Positions 11,235-21,887 of a stretch of 64,000 bases of DNA are shown in pieces; positions within the stretch are counted from its first letter, which is position 1, and each line of letters opens with the position of its first letter. A program made the position numbers and the translations under genes. The notes below the pieces were generated by a model. That model did no database searches. It was given only the letters and a program-made list of their open reading frames with translations, and was not told the DNA's origin. The DNA comes from Phialocephala subalpina (taxonomy: Eukaryota > Ascomycota > Leotiomycetes > Helotiales > Mollisiaceae), in contig FJOG01000005.1 of assembly GCA_900073065.1 (NCBI GenBank), forward strand, positions 1,648,344-1,712,343, given 5' to 3'.

Positions 11235-12117
11235 TTAAGGCTTCGATTGTGCCCGATTCCATTGTACGCATTCGTCAAAAGTCACTCCTGATCCACCGAA
11301 GACATCGAGAGCACTGCCGATGGTCAAATCAACGCGCCCGTTGCTGAGTGCCTTGACATGGTCGAGGTCCTGCAGATTTCTTCCACCTCCAGCATATGTC
11401 ACTGGTATGCTGCACCATTCTGCGAGCTTCTCGACCAACTTCTCATCTATGCCTTTCTGGAGACCTTCGTTGTCTGCTGCGTGGATCAAGAACTCGGAGC
11501 AGTATGGTTCGAGCGACTTGATGGATGCTAGCAGAATTAGTTATATTTGCAGGCCAGATCTGACAAAGATCATACCTTCGTTGACCTCCATATCCGTGAT
11601 TGTCTGCCACTTATCCATCGCCACGAACCAGGCATCATCCTTTCGCCGACAGCTGAGATCAATGACAAGCTTCTCCTTGTTGCCTCCAAGAACTTCGAGG
11701 ACAGCGTCGAGATGTTTTTGGGAGAATTTTCCAGAAGGAAATAGATAAGAGGTGATTATGACCTACTGCTCAAGTCAGTCAATGTCCCAGAGCCTTAAGA
11801 TGTTCATTCAGACATACCCTTTCAGCACCCCAATCAATCCATTCCTTCGCATTCTTATCCGTAATTCCACCTCCGACTTGCAGACCACCTTGCCATTCTG
11901 CCAGTGCTTCTCTCGCAGCTTCTTCATTCCCTGGCCCTAGCATAATGACGTGGGCGCCATCGAGACCATTCTCCTTGTAGAGCTTCGCAAAATGGCCAGC
12001 GGGTAGCTTCGAGACATAGTTCGTCTTCAGGTCCGCAGATGCTGTGGTCAATGTTCCACCAACAATCTGCTTTACCTGGCCGGAATGGAGGTCTATGCAG
12101 GGTCGAAACTTCGTCAT
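11235..12117 (-). CDS. HIS6: Phosphoribosylformimino-AICAR ribotide isomerase (HIS6), 259 aa
   Basis: Three exons (12117-11818, 11762-11576, 11527-11235) with introns of 55 and 48 nt; total 259 residues, close to the 261 of yeast His6. The enzyme isomerises ProFAR to PRFAR (the fourth step of histidine biosynthesis) in the cytosol. Family hallmarks of the TIM barrel are present: [18 protein letters not shown] at the N-terminus with the catalytic Asp, LQVGGGITD in the phosphate-binding loop, VIDLSCR, and [13 protein letters not shown]. It is divergent from FAF1, with a 222-bp shared upstream region. Housekeeping gene with no sign of damage. Confidence 0.95.
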
Positions 12118-12270
12118 CTCGGTGCTCTGCTGTCGTCGTTGAAGTGAGGTCTGATTTGAATGGCGGGGCAGATCTTAGCGTCGTTATGAGGGCGGTGTAT
12201 TCCGGCAGAATCGCAAAATGTTCCTTCTAATTTTCGAACTTCAGAGGGTCTTCTGGCTGTTTGTCACCGC

Positions 12271-12315
12271 CGACAGAGACCGTCGACAGAGACCATCGAC
12301 AGAGACCATCGACAG
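12271..12315. repeat. Tandem 13-bp repeat in the HIS6-FAF1 divergent promoter
   Basis: About 3.4 copies of a unit close to CGACAGAGACCAT lie head to tail just upstream of the FAF1 ATG (12340). The units differ at one or two bases. It may only be slippage, but it sits in the bidirectional promoter. Confidence 0.7.
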
Positions 12316-12339
12316 GTTGTTCAGGAGCTTCAAGTCAAA

Positions 12340-13245
12340 ATGGCGCCAACTCTAGGAAAACGCAAGCGGGAAGGAGCAGACATATCGAAGAAAACGAGAA
12401 AGGCATCCAGCGAAGGACCAGAGTCTGCGGCGCTTAACGCACAAGAAATATTCCGACGGCATTTCGAAACACAATTCAAACCTCTCCCCGTCATCCACAA
12501 GTCCACGAAGATTGTGGACGTAGCTCCCGAGGACGATTTAGAGGAAGAGTCGGACTGGGGTGGCATATCAGAAGGCGAGGAAGATAGGGTGCAGGTGGTG
12601 GAGCATACGGATACGCACTCACGAATAGCGGCCATGTCGAAGGAGGAATTGAAAGCATTCATGGTATTTATTCTGGTTACGATGTTGGGTATTTACTAAC
12701 CTTCGTAGAGTTCTAAACCTCCAAAACCCACTACTGAGCCTTCTCTACTACGTGGAAATCCCGATACGAATGAAGACGATGATCCTTCTGAAGCAGCCAA
12801 TTTGAAGAAGGACTTAGCATTGCAGCGACTTCTTGCCGAATCACACCTCCTCGAGCCTTCGAAGAACCCTACACTTAGTGGTAACAACCGGCATAAGGCA
12901 ACAGACCTACGATTGCAAGCATTGGGGTCAAAGACATCGATACTGAAGCAAGAGAAAATGCCTATGTCACACAGGAGAGGAATTATTGCTAAGCAGACTG
13001 AGAAAGAAGACAAGAGGCGGAGAGAAGCAAGAGAAAATGGAATCATCTTGGAGAAAGCCAAAATGAAGAAGAGTAGCGAGGGGAAGAGAGACAGAGGCGT
13101 CGGTGCTCCCGGAGTTGGAAAGTTTAGTGGTGGGACATTGAAGCTAAGCAAGAAGGACATCTTCGAGATTGAAGGGCCAAAACGGAGCTCGAGTGGACGT
13201 GGTGGGAGAGGAGCTGGACGAGGCAGAGGAAAGCGTGGTCGATGA
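12340..13245 (+). CDS. FAF1: FAF1/DUF4602-type ribosome assembly factor (286 aa)
   Basis: Exon 1 is 12340-12663 and exon 2 is 12709-13245, separated by a 45-nt intron (GTATTT donor, ACTAAC branch, GTAG acceptor). The protein is very basic, with a nuclear-localisation-like start (GKRKREGADISKKTRK), an acidic middle (DDLEEESDWGGISEGEEDR), a helical Lys/Arg region and the family's C-terminal signature GKFSGGTLKLSKKDI, ending in an RGG-type tail (GRGGRGAGRGRGKRGR). Yeast Faf1 and human C1orf131 act in the nucleolar small-subunit processome on 18S rRNA maturation. Function is assigned by family pattern; overall identity to yeast Faf1 is probably low. Confidence 0.8.
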
Positions 13246-13688
13246 GTGGTCTATGAGTGGTCTCGGCCACATACTGTAATCAATGCTGAGCAATGGCCGC
13301 GAGAAGGTGTGGAACAAGGACTCGGTCAATAAAAGACTGCAGGATCTTGCGAATCGGTCAGACACGGGAAGTGATGGCGAGGAAGGGACGGATTCCCAGA
13401 CTAAGTCTAACCGTCGTGCTTTCATAGGTCGTATGTCGCGACAGACGGCTGAGGAATCTCGTCAGAACTACGGAGTACCCGGAACACAAAGCTAGGAGAA
13501 ATTAGGGATCTGATCAATCATGCTGCTGCTAGAGTTACCAAGCGTTCTTGTTTTGGCCTAGGCGCTGATCCATTCGCGCCCCTTATCTATCTGTGTCACC
13601 ACTGGCAACGGTATCGTGCCAGTTGCTCTTCACGGCTACATTGATGGTTCAGCTTTGCACATGCAGACTTCAACAGCAATACGTCCTA
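13246..13688. other. Intergenic, FAF1 3' region
   Basis: A 70-codon ORF at 13283-13495 (+) just after FAF1 has a protein-like composition but no start context, splice or homology that I can support. Confidence 0.4.
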
Positions 13689-13938
13689 CAGATGAACATG
13701 CATACAGTCCCAGTTGGATCGAGCACCGGACGTTCTGCTTCAAAATCCCTCTTTCTGTTATGCTCGATATGTCCACAGTCTCACCCAAATTCGCACTTCG
13801 AGAAGCAGCCTCCTTCAGAACAACATTCTCTCAACACCCTCAAAGTAAGCTTTAGGACGTTATCTACTCATAGCGAGAGAGGTCTCTGTCCTTCAGCTTC
13901 CACGCGCCATTTCGACCTTTATATTTCTGCACTGTCCT
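13689..13938. repeat. 250-bp tandem duplication, copy 1
   Basis: By eye this block is identical base for base to 13939-14188, with the first matching bases at 13689/13939 and divergence after 13938/14188. Perfect identity implies a recent event. Copy 2 contains the stop codon and last codons of the coiled-coil gene at 14143-14781; copy 1 is outside the ORF. Confidence 0.9.
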
Positions 13939-14188
13939 CAGATGAACATGCATACAGTCCCAGTTGGATCGAGCACCGGACGTTCTGCTTCAAAATCCCT
14001 CTTTCTGTTATGCTCGATATGTCCACAGTCTCACCCAAATTCGCACTTCGAGAAGCAGCCTCCTTCAGAACAACATTCTCTCAACACCCTCAAAGTAAGC
14101 TTTAGGACGTTATCTACTCATAGCGAGAGAGGTCTCTGTCCTTCAGCTTCCACGCGCCATTTCGACCTTTATATTTCTGCACTGTCCT
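13939..14188. repeat. 250-bp tandem duplication, copy 2
   Basis: Second copy of the unit at 13689-13938. It overlaps the 3' end of the minus-strand coiled-coil gene, whose last 15 or so codons and stop (14143) lie inside it. Confidence 0.9.
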
Positions 14189-14781
14189 CTGATCAGGATT
14201 GTGCGCCACCGGCCGTCGAGCGACGATCCGTACAAGTCGTGGAACACCTTCATGTATGTACGCTCAAATTCGGTGGTTCCTTCATCTTGGCTAGCAGCTG
14301 CTTCTGATGACTTCATGTAGCCCAGCTTGAACATAGCAATATCCGCGAAGAAATCCCCACGATGTGCCGCGTGATTGCCCGCCTCAATTATGAATTCGAT
14401 TGCATCTCCATGGCCACGTTGACACTTTGCTCTCTCGAACAATCGACGCCGGATAAGTACAGCGCACTCAACCAGAGGCTCCTGAAGCTTGACTCTCTCC
14501 TTCAATTCCGAATTCTCTGACTTGAGTTGAGTCATCTTCTCCGTCAACTGTTTTCTTTCTTCTTCGAACTTCGGGACCTGGGATTGCGATATGGTGTGCT
14601 CCCGCTTTAACTTCTCATTTTCTTCTCTCAGACTTGTGTTCATGCCGACCAATTTGCCGTTTCTCGACTTCAGCCGATCGTTCTCCTTCTTGAGAGACGC
14701 GTTCTCTTCGATCAGGTTCTGTGTGATTTGGCTAATCTGGACCTGTAGAGAGGAAAGGTGCTGTTGTCTTGTGTCGATCAT
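14143..14781 (-). CDS. Short coiled-coil protein with clear GNxAxH domain (212 aa)
   Basis: Single-exon ORF. Residues 1-100 are a regular leucine-rich coiled coil (HLSSLQVQISQITQNLIEEN, then repeated LKxEN heptads). The C-terminal half is the clearest example of the family domain: VLIRRRLFERAK, then FIIEAGNHAAHRGDFFADIA, MFKLGYMK, and FERTYMKVFHDLYG. The last residues fall in the 250-bp tandem duplication, so the original 3' end may have been altered. It is half the length of the other family members because the coiled coil is shorter. No signal peptide. Function unknown. Confidence 0.75.
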   Translation of the reverse strand: MIDTRQQHLSSLQVQISQITQNLIEENASLKKENDRLKSRNGKLVGMNTSLREENEKLKREHTISQSQVPKFEEERKQLTEKMTQLKSENSELKERVKLQEPLVECAVLIRRRLFERAKCQRGHGDAIEFIIEAGNHAAHRGDFFADIAMFKLGYMKSSEAAASQDEGTTEFERTYMKVFHDLYGSSLDGRWRTILIRGQCRNIKVEMARGS

Positions 14782-15431
14782 CTTGGCTTTTGCTATCGCG
14801 TCAATGCACTGTGAGGTGGGAACCGTGGATAGATTGGATGCCGTCCGTTGCGGGCAGCGCGTCTCTACTTTTCAGAACGTAAGTGGGAAGGGATAGAGGT
14901 GATCTCTCCTGCCCATGCGTGTTAGATGTGCAATGTCCCAGCTGTAAACCCAACAACTACTTACCTGTCAAAGTCCGTGTTGCCTTTGAAGGTCTTACTC
15001 GTCGAGGGGGTTGTGGAGAGCGTGCTATGTCAAGGTCGCGTCCGAAGTTAACGTTGAGATTGTAGCTGAGAAGGGTTTGAACTCCGAGGTACGAAGCTGG
15101 CTTCTCGTCTACTACTTCAAGGGAACTCAATCGCCTTCAATACTCCAGTTGAGGCTCGGAGACCAGTTTTACCGAAAGCTTCAAGCCATGCTAGCCTGCA
15201 TAAAATCTTTCGACTCGAATTCCTTTCGATCTCAACGAGCTTCCTCTTCCACACCACCCCAACCACGACTCCATCAAGCTTTTCCGCCTCTACAATACTG
15301 ATTGCTCCACCTTTTCTAGTCAACTAAGTTCCACCAAGCTTGTCAAAGGCTTTGACGTTGCAAAGCCAATTGCCCTCGACTTCAAATCCAGATAAACAAT
15401 TCCAACACGCTCCCTCGCCATCACCATCAAC
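14782..15431. other. Intergenic, divergent promoter region of two family genes
   Basis: About 650 bp between a minus-strand and a plus-strand coiled-coil gene. ORFs here (14883-15323) are short with no support. A C/A-rich stretch just before 15432 resembles a fungal 5' UTR. Confidence 0.4.
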
Positions 15432-16543
15432 ATGCGGAAGTTTCTTCAAAACACCCTCACCATGTTGAATTTGGAGCCCGAGTCTCCGAACCTTGTCGAG
15501 GTATGTGGAGTTTGTTGACGCTCATTGTTAGGTATTGTTCTGGGTTCCGCTGACCTAAAATCCATCGGGACGTAGAAATCAATACTACCCAAGACTCGAC
15601 ACCTATCTCAATCGCTGCCAGAGCTACTGATCTCGACAATGATGGACCAGAGAGAAATAACGACGACAAGGATGCCGAGATCAAGAAGCTGTTAGCTTTG
15701 CTTGCCCAAGCCAATACCAAGCTTTCTAGTGCACAGGAAAACATTGATGCTCTTGAGAAGACATCGCAAGGCTTGAAGTCCAAAGTTCAGGCCCAAGGTG
15801 CTGAACTTGTGGCGAGGGTAATAGAGATCTCGATCGTCAACGAACAATGCGCTGTCCTGGAGACGAGATTAGAGGATCTGGGAATTGAGATTAAGAATAT
15901 GCGAGCTCAAGCTGCCAAGTTGCAACTTGCGCTTTCAACTGCTCATCAACAAATTTCCCTTTTGCATCTGCTCACCGAGGCTACTGTTGCAACTCGCTCC
16001 AGGTTGTTCTTGTGTAATAAGAGAACCCGGGAAGGATTCCATTCCGTGAGTTGTGCTGAAGACGAAGCAATTAGACAAGGAAACATTATCGGACATGATG
16101 GGCACTGGAAGCTGGACGTTGTCCTCGCAAGAATGGGGAAATTCTCTCCGGAGGTTATGGATCGTTTCAAGGGATTCTATGGGGTCGCTGCGGACGCCGA
16201 CATTCGTGCTCCATTGGCTATTGAGGTCCTGCAAATGAATGCGAAGATGGTCTCTTGCCTTGCTGGTACAGCACGCTCACATAACCAAGCCAACAACAAC
16301 GACAACGACAACAACCAACCAACCAAGCCCAAGAACGACGACGACATATTCCACGAAAAGTTCCACGAATTCGGACGTATCCACAATCGCTTGCAAAAGG
16401 AACATGGGAATGACTACGAAGGATTCAACCGAGCTCTCGAGGCCAATGCTCAAGTCAAGAGCCATGTTGCTGTCATGAGACTAATTTCGGGTGCCACGTC
16501 GAGGAAGCACCATGAATACCTCTTCAACCGCCAGTCGGAGTAA
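15432..16543 (+). CDS. Coiled-coil/GNxAxH family member; 5' end unresolved
   Basis: The long frame is open from about 15578 to TAA 16543. It encodes an Asp-rich start (DNDGPERNNDDKDAEIK), a coiled coil, then VATRSRLFLCNKRTREG, DEAIRQGNIIGHDGHWKLD, FKGFYGV, a low-complexity Asn/Asp insert (NNNDNDNN) and a helical tail. It has no ATG before the coiled coil. A good exon 1 (ATG 15432, ending 15500 at GTATGT) and acceptor (TAG ending 15575, with CTGAC upstream) exist, but joining them leaves the frame off by one base. Either a one-base lesion or a different first exon is needed. Function unknown. Confidence 0.6.
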
Positions 16544-17039
16544 TCGATGTATATATAATGGCTGTGTCTATTTCCTTTGCAGTCCTGGTTCGGGTAAGTT
16601 GAACGACAGTGTCTTGCAAATTGAAAAAATTCTAACGTGGTGCCAGGGGTGTCTTTGGGGAGGAAGCTGATGGTGTTCTATGCGGTTGGGTGACCCCAAC
16701 ATGAGCATTTGTGAGTGGGTGAGTGAATAGCTGGGTTGTCGAGGCACTTGGGTTAGCTCAAGTTGCAATTCGATGAAAGGAGCATACATTGTCACAATGT
16801 CTCCACACGGCTTAATTTTTTTCTTTTCTGTTCATACCCGATCAGACACATCTGTCCACCGACTTAATTAAAGAAAATGCAAGAATACTACAGTTGAATA
16901 ATCGCTATATTGCAAGCTCTTCTAGTGGCATGTACGAATAGCCACCTCGAACCCGCAGCCCACTTCAAACAAGCAATCCCTCTTCAAGTACCTCTCTGTG
17001 CCCTACATTCGAGCTGGCTTTGGTTGGAGTCGTGTCTCG
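16544..17039. other. Intergenic, no gene seen
   Basis: Downstream of the 15432-16543 gene. Short minus-strand ORFs only; nothing recognisable. Confidence 0.4.
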
Positions 17040-17590
17040 CCAGCTCAACGTTTTCCCCAATACCACACTAACGACATCTTAAATTAAGTTTTCTCGACGC
17101 GTCTCTGAAGTTCTCAACAACTTCGAACATTGTACTTCAACATAACAGATACGAGATTCTAACATCAGAAAAGACCAGGGAAGCCCTTGAGATGAAGCTT
17201 TATCTCGGCTTGCAAACCTGAGCAAGCATCTATCCGAACTAGAAGCAGGTATCACAGGGATCATTGGTGGCGTTTCGGAGCAAGAAGAGTATGAACTTGC
17301 CCTCATGCAGCCAAGGATCAGCTAGTTTCGTGTCCTTACATTCATGCATGATCTATATCTTATCTTCAGAAATCGATCATCCAGAAACACAATCTATGAT
17401 GTAGTTGGCAGATGACAGTCCCAGTGCACAAGTCAGAAGGCTCAAGTATATCTGCGAACAATTAGGCATGAACTTAAAAGTCCAAGACAGATCTGACGCG
17501 AACGCGGAAAATCTGGTGTCGAGAATGAACGACTCGAGTTAGAGCGTTCTCGACTTGGGACTGAGGCGTCCAAAGGACTGGCGATGATAG
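17040..17590 (+). pseudogene. Possible relic of a coding gene, perhaps a coiled-coil family member
   Basis: Short plus-strand stretches look coding but are broken by stops: LANLSKHLSELEAGITGIIG followed by SEQEEYELALMQPRIS, and further on LKYICEQLGMNLKVQD with SDANAENLVSRMNDS. The helical, polar composition and position between two family members suggest a decayed copy, but I cannot find the diagnostic C-terminal motif. Weak evidence. Confidence 0.25.
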
Positions 17591-18231
17591 AGAACACATA
17601 GAATCAATTGAATATTTACACCTCTCCAGTGCTTGCTCTACGAAGGAGATGAAGTGCAAGAGTCTACTTTTCACTTTCGCAAATCGGTCAGACTTGACTG
17701 TCGTTAGCGGACCATACGAAGCAAAGTCGAGAATGGTGACATGCCAATATACCAGTAACCTTTAACAGGACCAAGGGTAGCTACAATAAGAGATCAGTTG
17801 CCCGAAACATCTTCTTCAAGTACTCCTGTACAGGGTCCCATCCTCGCATGCTTGCTTGGGCTTGATCAAAAGCTGTGCTCGACTACCGTAGCATTGCATG
17901 TTCAGTAAAGCAACATGGGCTTAGCTAATGATCGTACTTGCTGGGATATTATGAGCTCAAGAAGGCCGAATTGGGCTGGGAAAATGAGAAACCTACTCAA
18001 GTGCAATCTCGTTACACTAATAGAGCCATTTCAAAATTCTAACCTCACCTTCGTGTGTTTCTCAAAACTTCACCTTTAAACCTTTTCACTTTGCTAAACT
18101 TTAAGCGAGAAACTTGTGAACTGACGACCTCTCGTCTTCTTCTTTCCTTTCTTTCTTTTCCACCTTCTCTCCATCTTTCTTTCTTTTACACAACACAATC
18201 CTCTCTCGAGCAAAGCTTGAGAGTCCCTCGC
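17591..18231. other. Intergenic, promoter of the 18232 gene
   Basis: The last 120 bp before 18232 are C/T-rich with CTTTCTTTC runs, typical of a strong fungal promoter/5' UTR. No other gene seen. Confidence 0.4.
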
Positions 18232-19989
18232 ATGACTACAATGGCCGCAACGAAGAGCAAAGAAGAGCTTCAAGCTGAGATTGGAGCTCAGGAAGGACAA
18301 CTTTTGGCTTCCGTCACAGAGTTGGTCAAGATCGATAGCGCTTTTGCGGAAACTAAGATCATCCAACGCTTCGATGATTCTCTTTCAAAGCACAACGATC
18401 AGGTTGCTGAGGAAAAGAAGGTAAGATCTCGATCTGACTTCCTCCTCTCTTCTCTGACAACCCTTACTGACATTTAAAAGCAACGCGATGCTAAGAAGGT
18501 GGCCGATTTGGAGATTATGGGCAGTGATGCTGAGTCGGAGGATGAGTACAGTATGCAGAAGGCAGCTCAGCTTGCTGATATTGCTTGGCGCGAGAAGTGG
18601 GCTCTTCGCAGAGAGAAGAAGATCGCCGAAGCCGTAAAGGTCGCGCTGAAGGAAAAGAGAGATAAGGTTAAGAATGTGATGGTGAGTGAGCCTTCTTAAA
18701 CACTCACATCACTGTCATGCTAACATTGTGAAGGCTGGTGCATCCAAACTCTTTGCTGTCCTCAATTCCGAAATTGGTGGCGATGAATCTGGAGAGCCGA
18801 AGCCCGATACCTCCGTTAATGCTACTCCCAAGCCGAGACTGCCAATCATGGCCAGCAGGCCGATTCTATCGAGGTTGTTGAGACTTCCACCAAGTTGTCG
18901 ACTGCACAGCAGGAGCTCACCAAAGCCATCACCGAGACCGAAAAATACAAGAAGGAATGCCAGAAGCTCAAGAAGGATCTCACGAATCATAAGACACAAG
19001 TCAAGGCAGCATTTGACGGTGATGGTCCCGCAAAAGTTGATGATGAGAAGAAGGCGCATCCTATGACTCCAGCAGACATCATCGCAAGCAAGCTGAAGGA
19101 AGCCTACTTTCCCGAGCAGCTTCTCTCAATCTCCCAAGTCTTCTCAGTACTTCAGTCTCTCAAGCCAGAAGACGCTGCTCTGGCATTCTGTCTCCGAGAG
19201 ATTGCCAAGCACCAGGGTCGGTTAGTTGAGGTAGTCTATAAGGACAAGACTCGCAAGGAGCAGGTCAAGAAGCTGAAGGAACAGAATAAGGGGTTAAAGG
19301 AAGAGGTCAAGGATCTTGAGGAGGAGGTGGAGGAGCTGAAGGAAGATACCAAGGAACACGCCAACACAAAGGTTTCTCTCGACGCTGCGAAGAAGGAGGC
19401 TGCTAAATTTGAGCTCGTTGCCATCGGATTGAAGCAGGAGCTTCTCAACAAGGATCCTCTCTTCAAGGTTGGTGTCACTGTCCGAGTTGGTTTCATGGAG
19501 GCCGTCAAACGAACCTGGGTCAATGGAGACTTGATGATTGTCAGAGGAGATCCGGACAAGGATATCATCATCGCTAAGAACGATGCTGTCCATCGCGCCA
19601 ACTTCCTCGCTGATAAATCATTGTTCACCCTCGGGATCTTGAAGCACCAAGGAGAGATGGACGACTTCAAATATGTCTACAAGGTCAGCAATAGAGATGA
19701 AGCAAGTGGCAGACCTCTGATAATCCACAACTTGTGGGGATCCATGGTTGCTTGTTACTTCAAGACCGCCCATACCCACGACAAAGTTAAAGACGACAAC
19801 TTCGAGAAGCTGTACAATGACTGCCGGGGCCTCTTTGAAAAATATCGAAAGGAGATTCCAGGTGCGGAGGCAACCAAGAAATTCGCAAGCTGTTCTACAG
19901 TCGGTGGAAAGATCGCTGTCATGGAAGGCATTCTTGCGGACACTATTAAGAAGGAGCAGAAGCGCCTGCGGGGTGGCCAGCAGTACTAG
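18232..19989 (+). CDS. Largest coiled-coil/GNxAxH-type family member (about 534 aa)
   Basis: Exons 18232-18420, 18481-18681 and 18734 onward are joined by clear introns (GTAAGA...AAAAG and GTGAGT...GAAG with a GCTAAC branch). The frame then changes between about 18815 and 18856. A 41-nt intron 18815-18855 (GTTAAT donor, CCAG acceptor) would restore it exactly and give 534 residues; a one-base indel is the alternative. The N-terminal region is acidic and helical. Residues after the third exon form a long coiled coil (KEQNKGLKEEVKDLEEEVEE), then the family domain: FKVGVTVRVGFMEAVKRTW, NDAVHRANFLADKSLFTLG, FKYVYKV. It has a C-terminal tail KRLRGGQQY. No signal peptide. Function unknown. Confidence 0.7.
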
Positions 19990-20762
19990 ATCTGATACAG
20001 ATGAACGAGGGGTTCTGAACAGATCTGAACAGCGGAGATTGGGTCTTGCAGTCTCGACGTCTTTAAAGACTCTATTCATTCGGAAGGTTCGGTAGTTAAA
20101 CATGGGCATTCTAAGGCCAGAAAAACTCCGGTTTGACGTGGGAGACTATCCTTCATAGCAGTCGAGTGCGACTTCTGCTCTCTGCAATCATAGCAGACAA
20201 GAATGAACGCATTCTCCAGCTTCGAGGACTTGCTGTCCGTGAGACCATGAAACGTGCTTCACCTCATCTCATCACCCCACTTCCCCTTTCATGATTCAGC
20301 TATTGTCTTGGCATCTACCCCTCCTGAATACTAAGTACGCCCTCGAACAACGTGCTCGTCTGCTAAACTCCGTATGACTTGTGATAGACTATCAAAAGGA
20401 TGGTGTATGTAGGCTTCGGTTATTAGGAGTGACGTGGTGGGTGTGGAGACCCAATCAACAAGCACTGAACAACTTCAGGAACCCAAGACCTTCCTTCTTA
20501 CCTCTGTCCACACAACACTTCCCGGGTCTTCGACCGTCACTCTCCTGGAGTGTGTGTGAGGATCTCTACTGGTAATTTCTAGTGTATGTTGAAGTGACTT
20601 CCACCGAATCGTCTGGAAAGTATCGACTCGGTCAGAGAACTTAACCAGGGCAGAAGTTTCGAGACGAGGAGGAATTGGGGTAGTTTGCGGCAGTTTTCGC
20701 ACATCGTAGTCACAGAACCCGAATAGCGTTCTACCCTCACATCTTCACTTTGCATGCGTACA
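19990..20762. other. Intergenic between convergent genes, no gene seen
   Basis: Holds the 3' regions of the family gene (+) and the aquaporin gene (-). ORFs here are short shadows without support. Confidence 0.5.
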
Positions 20763-21887
20763 TTACATTTGTCCCTGCCAGGGAGGAACAATGAAATACA
20801 GCACAGCATGCAAACAACTCGCAGCAACCGGTGCAACCCTATAAACAAACACATCAGTTTTGTCCTCTCTCTCGATCAAGATAAACGTCTAATGAACCTA
20901 CCAATGAATCCAATGCCACCCCGGAAATCGACTCCCAACAAATGCCCCAAAGCACCTGGCAGGATTAATACCTGCCCCTCCATACCCATACCTCGCAAAC
21001 GCACTCCCAAACGCCAGCACGCCTAGCACCATGCCCACAAGAAACGGACCCAGGGATGGTCCAATCGTTTGTTTTTGTCGAGGGTCCAGACCTACTCCGA
21101 AGGCTAGGAGGATACCGATGAGACAAAACATCCATTCTATCACAAACGCATTGCTGACTGGTACTACGTCAGAGTAAAGCCAGCACCCTCCGACTTTGAA
21201 ATCTCGAGTGCCGTACGAGGCGCGAGCGAGAAGACCTGCGAGTGCACCGCCAGCAGTCTGGAATGAGACGTAGAGGATCATTCGAGGAAGAGAACAGAGA
21301 CGGACGCAGAATGTTGCGATGGTGATGGTGGGGTTGAAATGAGCTCCGGACACGGCACCGAAGGAAAATGTGAAGAGTGTTAGGATGATCCAGTTTGTGA
21401 TGCCGCCGACGACAGGACCGATGAATGCGGCGTTGTCGAAGGGGCCGAGGAGGGGGGTTGGTGGGAGGGGAATGGTGGACGGGGAGATGCCGATGTAGAT
21501 TGTTATGTAGATGAGCATCATTGAGGCTATGAGAGATCAATAAAATATTCTATCAGAGGTTCGAATGATTTAGTCGAATAAAGAAATCAGAATGCACTTA
21601 CCCATACCCTCAGCCAAAGCAGCCTTCCACAAACCCAAATCCTTGAAAGCATTCAGATCAAGCTGCTCTCTCAAGGTCATGTAAGGAGCAGCGTCAGGCG
21701 TGGCTTTGAGGACCGAGGCATTGGCTGGATCATTTCGGTCGAGAACAAAGCCTTGATTGCCTCCCAGACGACCGATGAATGGATGCGAGTTGGTTCGAGC
21801 TAGATGTGAAGGGTAGGCGGAGTTGGGAGAATTGGTATTGTTTTTCTCAACATCCTGGGAGCGTCCCATGGCAATTCTGGATGTCAT
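20763..21887 (-). CDS. Major intrinsic protein (aquaporin), X-intrinsic-protein-like (328 aa)
   Basis: Three exons: 21887-21602, 21526-20902, 20838-20763, with introns of 75 and 63 nt; all phases fit and give 328 residues. The N-terminal 90 or so residues are a cytosolic tail ending in the LREQLDLNAFKDLGLWKAAL lead-in to helix 1. Six hydrophobic helices follow. The first NPA box in loop B is NPT (SGAHFNPTITIA); the second in loop E is NPARC (GGAGINPARCFGAF). The Cys after NPAR is a hallmark of X-intrinsic proteins, a MIP subfamily of plants and fungi that can pass small uncharged solutes. The C-terminus HWVAPVAASCLHAVLYF completes helix 6. I start at ATG 21887 because the upstream in-frame extension looks like 5' UTR. 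Confidence 0.88.
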
